The notes beneath the pieces are model-generated. The model ran no database searches. It was not told the DNA's origin and saw nothing but the letters and a program-made list of their open reading frames with translations. A stretch of DNA of 20,994 bases from an uncultured Prevotellaceae bacterium (GTDB taxonomy: Bacteria; Bacteroidota; Bacteroidia; Bacteroidales; Bacteroidaceae). The position numbers and the translations under genes were made by a program. Where the stretch lies: assembly GCA_946413885.1 (NCBI GenBank), contig CAMKMK010000006.1, forward strand, positions 1 to 20,994. Reading direction: 5' to 3'. Positions 14,631 to 20,994 of this stretch are shown one piece after another. Each line of letters opens with the position of its first letter. The first letter of the stretch is position 1.

Positions 14631-16435
14631 CTTAACTCATCCAATTTATCATAGCTTGTCTGCAAAATAGCCTGGGCTTTTCGAATCCTATCGCCATCAT
14701 CGGCAGGAATCTCGCGAATAGGTTCGTTAGCCGAGATGTCGAAGATGCTGACACCCGTAGAATCCTTGAACATGATACCTGCTGGGAAATTGCAGTAAAC
14801 AAAAGGATAGGTATAGTTCTTACTCAGCACATTGCGACTCCAGCAATACTCCTCATGAGAGATGCCCATTTGCGAGAGAAGAGTAGCAGGTAAGTCGCTC
14901 TGATTCATCAAGGTATGAATGCACGTCGACTTGCGAATGACTCCTCCCAACCATAACATAGGGGAATGGAAGAACTCAGGATCCTCATACGTCTGCTCGT
15001 AGAGGAAGCCGTGATCAGGAATCAGTATTACCAATAGATTATCCCAAAGAGGAAGTGTCTTCAAGCTATCTATCAACTCACCCACACAATGATCGGTAAA
15101 AGCAAATGCATTAAGTTTCTCATCCTCCAAACGGTGGTAAGGAACCACCCAAGGCTCGTGACTGGAGAGTGTCTGATATGTCATGAACCATTTTTCAATA
15201 CTATCCTTCTGCGCTATCAACTGGAATGCCTTGCGGGCAGAAACATCATCGTCGGCACCCCAACTGCCTGTCAGTTCATCCTGCGAAAAAATTGTGTAGT
15301 CATACAACGTCTGGAAATCGGCATTGAGAAGATAATCACGCTTATTCATGTTCGTCATCTCGCCAGCATAGAGATAGGATGTGTGATATCCTTGCTGAGC
15401 CAAACTATGAGCCAAGGAAGGCAAAGAAGCATGCATCTCTATCTCTTTCATCAAGGTTACCGTAGGATAACTGATGTAACCAGAATATGCACTAACCGTG
15501 CCTCGATCCGTACGAAAACTGTTGCTGTAATAATTGTCCCAAAAAACTCCTTCAGGAATTAAGTGGCTGATGTTGGGACTCACATTGGGGACACCACCCA
15601 GTTCCTTGATGAATTTTCCTCCAAAGCTCTCCATCAGGACTATCAGGACATTGGGTCGTTGCGTTGTGAGCAAGGTATCCAATAGGTCTTCCGTATCCCT
15701 AGGATACAACCCTGTAAAAGACTCGGCACGTTCATTCTCATCAAAATAATTGAATTCGTCAGTATACTCATCTGACAAAGAAAAGGATGAAAAGAATCCA
15801 AAAACAGGATTCACAGCCGCATGATTGATAAACAAACTGACACGATTGCTGTAAACATCCCCCACACGGACGAACGTAAAAAGAACCACCAATAGAAAAG
15901 TCCAAATGATACTGATATTTCTGAACCAAATTCGAGTTACACCATCAATTCTCAATTTCTTTGGTGTGAGCAAGATACAGGGAATCGTCGATAAGAGAAT
16001 CATTGCCAAACAACCCACCGCACGAATTGCAAGGAATCCCATACTTACACTATTGGTGGTTCCTTCAGGAGAAGCTGCATAACTGAGTACAACGGCATTC
16101 AATTTAAATTGCCAGAATTCATACATCACCGTATCTGCAGAAATGAGAACTCCAACACAGAATCCCATCAACACGTAATATGGTATGAGTATTCGACGCA
16201 GAGGAAGTGAAGGCCATCGAAGAGCACACAATCCCATCAACCAAGGAAATGCCAGCAGAAGCGCTACAATAAAGATGTCGTGCGACAAGAAACCACTCCA
16301 ACATGCATGCAACACATCTCCAAGAGTAAAAGAATCAATATGATTATTGTATGCAACAAATGCCAACCTGCCAATGAAGAAAACTATCAGCAAATGGCAA
16401 AACAGATACTCCAGGAAATGATTCTGCTTTCTCAT
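14627..16435 (-). CDS. LtaS-like sulfatase-fold phosphotransferase, membrane protein (copy 2)
   Basis: A 602-residue tandem paralogue of the gene downstream, collinear over its full length with many near-identical blocks. Five membrane helices (about 8-28, 54-71, 82-101, 130-156, 170-189) precede the periplasmic domain. Catalytic features are present: E269 (LMESFGGKF), T309/T313 in FRTDRGTVS, SSHEPW and IPDHGF. Between helices 3 and 4 it has YEFWQFKLNAVVLSY, as in copy 1. The N-terminal helices differ more than the catalytic half, so the copies may use different lipid donors or partners; that is inference. Both ends are coupled by ATGA overlaps, upstream to the ABC exporter gene and downstream to copy 1. 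Confidence 0.88.
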   Translation of the reverse strand: MRKQNHFLEYLFCHLLIVFFIGRLAFVAYNNHIDSFTLGDVLHACWSGFLSHDIFIVALLLAFPWLMGLCALRWPSLPLRRILIPYYVLMGFCVGVLISADTVMYEFWQFKLNAVVLSYAASPEGTTNSVSMGFLAIRAVGCLAMILLSTIPCILLTPKKLRIDGVTRIWFRNISIIWTFLLVVLFTFVRVGDVYSNRVSLFINHAAVNPVFGFFSSFSLSDEYTDEFNYFDENERAESFTGLYPRDTEDLLDTLLTTQRPNVLIVLMESFGGKFIKELGGVPNVSPNISHLIPEGVFWDNYYSNSFRTDRGTVSAYSGYISYPTVTLMKEIEMHASLPSLAHSLAQQGYHTSYLYAGEMTNMNKRDYLLNADFQTLYDYTIFSQDELTGSWGADDDVSARKAFQLIAQKDSIEKWFMTYQTLSSHEPWVVPYHRLEDEKLNAFAFTDHCVGELIDSLKTLPLWDNLLVILIPDHGFLYEQTYEDPEFFHSPMLWLGGVIRKSTCIHTLMNQSDLPATLLSQMGISHEEYCWSRNVLSKNYTYPFVYCNFPAGIMFKDSTGVSIFDISANEPIREIPADDGDRIRKAQAILQTSYDKLDELR

Positions 16436-18270
16436 AATTGTTGCATATCATTCAACCTTCGATAATAGCCATTCAAAGAAAGAAGCTGCTCATGAGTACC
16501 ACGTTCCACTATATGTCCTTCATGTAAAACGCATATCTCATCAGCATTCTTGATGGTACTCAATCTATGAGCGATGGCAATCGTGGTACGACTCTTCATC
16601 AAACGTTCCAAGGCTTCTTGTACTAGACGCTCGCTCTCAGTATCCAAAGCACTTGTTGCCTCATCCAGAATCAAAATTGGAGGATTCTTGAGAATAGCAC
16701 GAGCAATGGATACACGTTGGCGTTGCCCTCCACTTAGACGACACCCACGATCACCGACCATTGTGTCATAGCCATTCTCGCTCTCCATGATAAAGTCATG
16801 GGCATTTGCTATCCTGGCAGCCTGTTCCACTTGCTCCTTCGTTGCACCATCCACACCAAAAGAGATGTTATTGAAGAACGTGTCGTTGAAAAGGATTGCC
16901 TCCTGATTCACGTTTCCAATCAAACCTCGCAATGAACGAATGGACATGTTGCGAATGTCTTTCCCATCAATAGTGATGGTTCCTTGGTCGATATCATGAT
17001 AACGAGGTATCAAGTCCACCAACGTACTCTTACCTGACCCTGACTGTCCCACCAACGCAATCGTCTTCCCTTTGGGGATAGTCAGACAAATATCATGCAA
17101 AACCTCTTGACCTTCCTTATAACTGAAAGAAACATGGTCAAGTTGAATTTCTTTGTCCAAGCCCTCGATCTCAACAGGATGCTCTATTTCACGAATCTTG
17201 TTTTCTGCGCTCAAAATTCTATTGATACGTTCCATGCTAGCCAAACCCTTCTGTATGGCATAACTGGCTTTACTCAAATCCTTGATGGGCTGCAAAGTGG
17301 TGTACAAAATAACCAGATAGTAGATGAAAAGGTTCGCATCGATAGAAGAATTGCCAGAAAAAATGAGCCATCCGCCAAACCACAGGACAATGACTATCAT
17401 CACTGTGCCCAAGAACTCGCTGACGGGATGAGCTGCGGATTGGCGTATTGCAACACGATTGGCAATATCACGATATTCATTGTTGACCTTACGAAAACGA
17501 TTGAGCATTTTACCTTCAGCAATAAAAGCTTTTATAATACGCAACCCACCCAGCGTCTCTTCTATCTGACTCATACTGTCTGAAAGCTTAGCTTGCATTT
17601 GCAAGGACTTCGCTTTCAGTTTCTTCCCAACAAAACCGATTCCCCAACCAAGCAAAGGAACAACCAAGAGAGTAAAGAGAGTAAGCTGCCAACTGATAAA
17701 AACCAAAGTGCCCAGATAAACAATAATAAAGATAGGATTCTTGATCAACATATCCAAAGAACTGTTGATACTGGCATCCACTTCATTGACATCTGTACTG
17801 ACGCGAGTCAAAATATCACCTTTCCGTTCTTCAGAGAAAAAAGAAAGAGGAAGATTGAGAATCTTCTTGTAAATATCATAGCGAATATCACGAATAACAC
17901 CTGTTCTGAGAGGCATCAGCATAGCAGATCCGCCAAAATAGGTTGCTGTCTTCAATAAGGTAAGAAGCGAAAGGACAAGACCCAGCAAAAGCAAAGTGGT
18001 TGCTGGACCAAAAGTTTCAATCATCTCCTGAGAATAGTAATAACCATTATTTTTGGCCACATCTATGAAATTACTTATTCCACCTGTTCCCCACGGTATA
18101 AAAGAAAAATGCTCAGCATTCACTTTAAAGAGTATCTGCAGAATGGGCAATAAAATGGAGAAAGAGAAAACATTGAAAATTGCAGCAAGTACATTCATCA
18201 CGAATGTCCCAGCAATATATTTCTTATAGTGGGCAAAATACCCACCCATAACATGATAAAACTCTTTCAT
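16432..18270 (-). CDS. MsbA-like ABC exporter, fused permease and ATPase
   Basis: A 612-residue half-transporter that should act as a homodimer in the inner membrane. Six membrane helices occupy about residues 18-325, with a long loop after the first (about 50-85) facing outward. The ATPase domain (about 372-605) is complete: Walker A GQSGSGKST (408-416), Q-loop Q456, signature LSGGQ (512-516), Walker B ILILDEATSALD (532-543) and switch His568 (AIAHRLSTI). MsbA relatives flip lipid A precursors or other lipids, while others export drugs or peptides; substrate cannot be read from the sequence. The start overlaps the rnhA stop as ATGA and the stop overlaps the first LtaS-like gene the same way, pointing to a lipid- or glycan-modification role. 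Confidence 0.93.
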   Translation of the reverse strand: MKEFYHVMGGYFAHYKKYIAGTFVMNVLAAIFNVFSFSILLPILQILFKVNAEHFSFIPWGTGGISNFIDVAKNNGYYYSQEMIETFGPATTLLLLGLVLSLLTLLKTATYFGGSAMLMPLRTGVIRDIRYDIYKKILNLPLSFFSEERKGDILTRVSTDVNEVDASINSSLDMLIKNPIFIIVYLGTLVFISWQLTLFTLLVVPLLGWGIGFVGKKLKAKSLQMQAKLSDSMSQIEETLGGLRIIKAFIAEGKMLNRFRKVNNEYRDIANRVAIRQSAAHPVSEFLGTVMIVIVLWFGGWLIFSGNSSIDANLFIYYLVILYTTLQPIKDLSKASYAIQKGLASMERINRILSAENKIREIEHPVEIEGLDKEIQLDHVSFSYKEGQEVLHDICLTIPKGKTIALVGQSGSGKSTLVDLIPRYHDIDQGTITIDGKDIRNMSIRSLRGLIGNVNQEAILFNDTFFNNISFGVDGATKEQVEQAARIANAHDFIMESENGYDTMVGDRGCRLSGGQRQRVSIARAILKNPPILILDEATSALDTESERLVQEALERLMKSRTTIAIAHRLSTIKNADEICVLHEGHIVERGTHEQLLSLNGYYRRLNDMQQL

Positions 18271-18701
18271 TTACGTCCAAAATCTGCTGGCACTTCACCC
18301 CAATGAATAGTCTCCCATTTCAGCACACGAGCATGTTGATGATTGTTTTTTAACCAATTCTCAGCCCTTGCTATCAACTGATATGTCACTTCCGTTTCAG
18401 GGGTTCGATCCAGTTTTGTCTTACACTTCCGATTCCTGACCCATAAGATGGCATTGTAGCTATCACTGTAGACTGGCATATTCCATCCCTTTTGCTTAAT
18501 CATTGCCAAAGCATGCACAATAGCCAAGAACTCACCAATATTGTTGGTGCCATGTATAGGGCCAAAATGGAAAATCTGTTGACAATTACCCAAATACACC
18601 CCACGGTATTCCATAGGACCTGGATTGCCACTGCATGCAGCGTCTACAGCAATTGCATTAAGCTCTACACAATCAGGGAAATGATACTCTTTTATTGGCA
18701 T
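18267..18701 (-). CDS. rnhA: Ribonuclease H (RNase HI family)
   Basis: This 144-residue enzyme cuts the RNA strand of RNA-DNA hybrids. The four acidic catalytic residues are in place: D20 (VDAACSGNPGP), E57 (NIGEFLAIVHAL), D80 (VYSDSYNAI) and D140 (VPADFGRK). The C-terminus is compressed: H133 is only seven residues before D140, so the flexible His loop of E. coli RNase HI is shortened, and the protein ends four residues after the last Asp. No N-terminal viroplasmin (hybrid-binding) domain is present, unlike many Bacteroidetes RNases H. It starts 27 nt after argS stops and is coupled to the ABC exporter gene by an ATGA overlap. Confidence 0.9.
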   Translation of the reverse strand: MPIKEYHFPDCVELNAIAVDAACSGNPGPMEYRGVYLGNCQQIFHFGPIHGTNNIGEFLAIVHALAMIKQKGWNMPVYSDSYNAILWVRNRKCKTKLDRTPETEVTYQLIARAENWLKNNHQHARVLKWETIHWGEVPADFGRK

Positions 18702-18728
18702 TTCGTAATCTCATTACAAGGAGGGACT

Positions 18729-20528
18729 TCACATTCTCTCAGGTACCTCGATACCTAACAATCCCATACCATTTTTGACAATCTGACTAACTGCAGCAGA
18801 TAATGACAGACGAATAATACGTTTCTTCTCGTCCTCTTCTCGCAAGACACTGAAATCATGATAGAATTGGTTGTATTCCTTCACTAACTCATAGCAATAA
18901 TTGGCAATACAACTGGGATTGTAATCTGTGCCCGCTTGGCTGACTGCAGCAGCAAATCCTTGCAAATGCTGAATCAAAGCAATCTCCTTGTCATTGAGTT
19001 CCGTATCAGTTGGCAATTTTTCTGGAATAGTGATACCTGATTCTGCCGCCTTGCGCAAAATGCTGCGAATGCGAGCATAGGTGTATTGAATAAAAGGACC
19101 TGTGTTACCGTTGAAATCGATACTTTCCTCTGGATTAAAAAGCATATTCTTGCGAGCATCCACTTTCAGAATGAAATACTTCAAAGCACCCATACCAACC
19201 ACACGTGCAATCTCATGAGCTTCCTCTTCAGTAATGTCATCCAGCCTATTGACTTTATCCTCACTCATCTGTCGAGCATTGCTTATCATTGTAGCTATCA
19301 AATCATCGGCATCCACTACGGTTCCCTCACGACTCTTCATCTTACCATTGGGAAGCTCAACCATGCCGTAACTGAAATGAACCAAACCCTTGCCCCACTT
19401 AAAGCCTAACTTATCCAAAAGAATAGAAAGAACCTGGAAGTGATAATTCTGCTCATTGCCAACAACATAAATCATCTTGTCGATAGGATAGTCCTGGAAA
19501 CGCAATTTTGCCGTACCAATATCCTGAGTCATATAAACAGATGTCCCATCCGAACGCAAAAGAAGTTTCTCATCAAGCCCTTCGCTGGTCAAATCAGCCC
19601 AAACAGAACCATCATCACGACGATAGAAGATCCCTTTCGCCAAGCCTTCTTCAACTTTTTCTTTACCTTCGAGATAGGTATTACTCTCATAATAAATCTT
19701 ATCGAAACTTACGCCAAGTGCCTTGTACGTCTCATTAAAACCTTCATATACCCATTCGTTCATCTTGCGCCACAAAGCACGAACCTTTGGATCATTCTGT
19801 TCCCATTTCACCAGCATGGCATGAGCTTCTTTCATCAAAGGTGCTTCATTCTTAGCAACATCTTCATCCATTCCTTGGGCAACGAGCTCCTTAACTTGCT
19901 CACGATAATGCTTGTCAAAGGCAACATAATAATCCCCTATCAGATGATCACCCTTCTTGCCACTACTCTCAGGAGTCTCGCCATTTCCGTACTTAAGCCA
20001 CGCCAACATGCTCTTGCAAATATGAATACCACGATCATTCACGATGTTGGTTTTCACCACTTTATTCCCATTTGCCTGCATAACATTTGCCAAAGCCCAT
20101 CCAAGCAAATTGTTGCGAACATGTCCCAAATGCAAAGGTTTATTAGTGTTGGGACTACTGTATTCAATCATTACCAAAGGGCTCTTATCTGTCACAGGAA
20201 TGAATCCGAACTTTTCATCGTGTTGAATACTCTGCAACAACTCAATCCATTGTGCAGGATTGATCGTTAAATTCAGGAAACCTTTGATTACATTGAATTT
20301 ATTTATTACCTCAGGAACTTTTGTTACCAGATAGTGTCCGATATCTTGAGCCGTGTCTTCAGGTTTCTTATGGCTTATCTTCAAGAAGGGAAACACAACC
20401 AATGTAAGTTGTCCCTCAAACTCAGGACGCGTTTCCTGTAACTGGACTATCTTATCAGGCACTTGCTGACCATATAGTTCCTCTATGCCTTTCTTGACTG
20501 CATTTATTATCTTAACAGCGATTTCCAT
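18729..20528 (-). CDS. argS: Arginyl-tRNA synthetase
   Basis: This class I synthetase charges tRNA-Arg. I chose the Met at 20528 (599 residues, usual for the family) because the frame further upstream runs through the promoter and terminator. AAAGGA lies directly before this ATG. The Arg-specific N-terminal tRNA-binding domain spans 1-85. The HIGH motif is HLGH at 133-136 (SSPNTNKPLHLGHVRNN), and the KMSK site is the degenerate GKMKSREG at 395-402, as is common in bacterial ArgS. The DALR anticodon-binding domain fills about 480-599 (FIQYTYARIRSILRKA). It heads an apparent operon with rnhA, the ABC exporter and two LtaS-like genes. Confidence 0.96.
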   Translation of the reverse strand: MEIAVKIINAVKKGIEELYGQQVPDKIVQLQETRPEFEGQLTLVVFPFLKISHKKPEDTAQDIGHYLVTKVPEVINKFNVIKGFLNLTINPAQWIELLQSIQHDEKFGFIPVTDKSPLVMIEYSSPNTNKPLHLGHVRNNLLGWALANVMQANGNKVVKTNIVNDRGIHICKSMLAWLKYGNGETPESSGKKGDHLIGDYYVAFDKHYREQVKELVAQGMDEDVAKNEAPLMKEAHAMLVKWEQNDPKVRALWRKMNEWVYEGFNETYKALGVSFDKIYYESNTYLEGKEKVEEGLAKGIFYRRDDGSVWADLTSEGLDEKLLLRSDGTSVYMTQDIGTAKLRFQDYPIDKMIYVVGNEQNYHFQVLSILLDKLGFKWGKGLVHFSYGMVELPNGKMKSREGTVVDADDLIATMISNARQMSEDKVNRLDDITEEEAHEIARVVGMGALKYFILKVDARKNMLFNPEESIDFNGNTGPFIQYTYARIRSILRKAAESGITIPEKLPTDTELNDKEIALIQHLQGFAAAVSQAGTDYNPSCIANYCYELVKEYNQFYHDFSVLREEDEKKRIIRLSLSAAVSQIVKNGMGLLGIEVPERM

Positions 20529-20559
20529 TCCTTTAATTAAATTATATCTAAATTCTGCA

Positions 20560-20591
20560 CAAAAGTACGTAATTTCATTGAAAGGCACAAA
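20560..20591 (-). promoter_or_regulatory. argS: Bacteroidetes-type promoter of argS operon
   Basis: On the minus strand TTTG (20591-20588) is followed after exactly 20 nt by TACTTTTG (20567-20560), a full match to the TTTG/TAnnTTTG promoter. The expected start near 20553 gives a leader of about 25 nt before the chosen argS ATG. The -33 TTTG overlaps the last bases of the hup terminator U-tract. Confidence 0.75.
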
Positions 20592-20617
20592 AAAAGGAGA
20601 GCAAAATGCCCTCCTTT
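20589..20617 (-). terminator. Rho-independent terminator of hup
   Basis: Bases 20608-20617 and 20593-20602 pair as a 10-bp stem on the minus-strand RNA, with one G-U wobble and a 5-nt loop. A run of seven U (A at 20589-20595, shared in part with the stem) follows. It begins 27 nt after the hup stop codon. The G-U pair is good only in minus-strand RNA; on the other strand it becomes an A-C mismatch, which supports the direction. Confidence 0.87.
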
Positions 20618-20644
20618 ATGTTTTCACTTGAATGTTATCAAAAA

Positions 20645-20908
20645 TTAAAATGCCAAATCTGCACCAGCCTTAAACTTAACAACCTTCTTAGCAGGAATGT
20701 CAATAACTTTCTTGGTTGCAGGATTGATACCCTTGCGAGCAGGACGCTTTGCAACACTAAAAGTACCGAAACCAATCAAAGCAACCTTATCACCAGCCTT
20801 TACAGCAGCGGTGATAGCATCCAATGTTGCATCTAATGCCTTTTTTGCATCTACTTTAGTCAAGCCAGCGCCCTCGGCGATCTTGGCAGTCAAATCAGTC
20901 TTATTCAT
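20645..20908 (-). CDS. hup: HU family DNA-binding protein
   Basis: An 87-residue histone-like protein that bends and compacts DNA as a dimer. The helical N-terminus (MNKTDLTAKIAEGAGLT, residues 1-17, then KVDAKKALDATLDAI) is followed by the signature GFGTFSVAKRPARKGINPAT (about 47-66). The DNA-binding arm includes the usual Pro of NPAT at residue 64. Length and sequence are canonical for HU rather than IHF. The gene has its own terminator and a candidate promoter and appears monocistronic. Confidence 0.95.
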   Translation of the reverse strand: MNKTDLTAKIAEGAGLTKVDAKKALDATLDAITAAVKAGDKVALIGFGTFSVAKRPARKGINPATKKVIDIPAKKVVKFKAGADLAF

Positions 20909-20964
20909 ACGGATTGATAATTAAATAGTTGTTTATAATAATGAACTTATTTGTTTTCTTCGGG

Positions 20965-20972
20965 CAAATATA
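20965..20972 (-). promoter_or_regulatory. Candidate -7 element of hup
   Basis: The minus strand reads TATATTTG, matching TAnnTTTG, 56 nt before the hup ATG. With a 20-nt spacer the -33 TTTG would begin just past the right end of the window; the last two visible bases (CA on the plus strand) are compatible with it but cannot confirm it. Confidence 0.42.
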
Positions 20973-20994
20973 TATAAACTTAAGATATCCCCCA

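Noticed and set aside
19440..20270. A 276-codon open frame on the plus strand inside argS
   Set aside because: It is antisense to a gene with clear synthetase motifs, has no promoter or recognisable domain, and its composition is what the reverse of the argS codons gives.
20529..20588. A 20-codon N-terminal extension of ArgS
   Set aside because: It would be encoded by the argS promoter and the hup terminator U-tract, and the shorter form already has the full ArgS N-terminal domain.
1..20994. CRISPR arrays, insertion sequences, tRNA genes, restriction or toxin-antitoxin systems
   Set aside because: No spaced repeats, terminal inverted repeats, transposase, tRNA-like fold or defence-gene motifs were seen; intergenic gaps are all under about 155 nt.

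Overview
The window reads as chromosomal DNA from a Bacteroidales bacterium, most likely Prevotellaceae-like. The evidence is the Bacteroidetes promoter form (TTTG about 20 nt upstream of TAnnTTTG), the near absence of Shine-Dalgarno sequences, the Bacteroidetes-type nucleoside kinase fused to ThrRS-like N-terminal domains, lipobox FKBP prolyl isomerases, an animal-like glutaminyl cyclase, and a BspA-type secreted protein. I see no insertion sequence, phage gene, tRNA/rRNA gene, CRISPR array or known defence system. Coding density is high and codon use looks uniform by eye.

Layout. (1) 1-6115, minus strand: an Lrp/AsnC regulator, then a compact run of a fused C26 gamma-glutamyl hydrolase/M19 dipeptidase, a glutaminyl cyclase lipoprotein, SufE, DusB, a U32 (TrhP-type) tRNA-modification protein, and the start of a secreted protein that leaves the window at base 1. 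Spacings of 4-16 nt or overlaps suggest one transcript from the fusion gene onward. (2) 6202-8759, minus strand: three tandem FKBP-type peptidyl-prolyl isomerases, predicted cytosolic, lipoprotein and periplasmic, ending at a strong hairpin terminator. (3) 8879-12781, plus strand: a sirtuin lacking zinc cysteines, the nucleoside kinase, a Fur-family repressor 6 nt behind it, then a separately promoted secreted protein with a BspA-like organisation. (4) 12816-20908, minus strand: hup (HU) with its own terminator, then an apparent operon argS - rnhA - MsbA-like ABC exporter - two tandem LtaS-like phosphotransferases. The last three junctions are all 4-nt ATGA overlaps.

How the genes fit together. 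Region 1 mixes gamma-glutamyl/dipeptide breakdown, N-terminal pyroglutamate formation on exported proteins, sulfur transfer and tRNA modification. Region 4 ties two translation/nucleic-acid genes to an envelope module: a lipid-exporter-like ABC protein and two membrane enzymes that probably move phosphoglycerol or phosphoethanolamine headgroups. The secreted protein at 11951 has Gln directly after its predicted signal peptide, so it is a plausible substrate of the glutaminyl cyclase in region 1.

Nothing here is clearly an undescribed system. The most notable points are the C26-M19 fusion beside a glutaminyl cyclase, the zinc-less sirtuin, the ABC exporter/double LtaS-like cassette, and an argS promoter whose -33 element lies inside the U-tract of the hup terminator.
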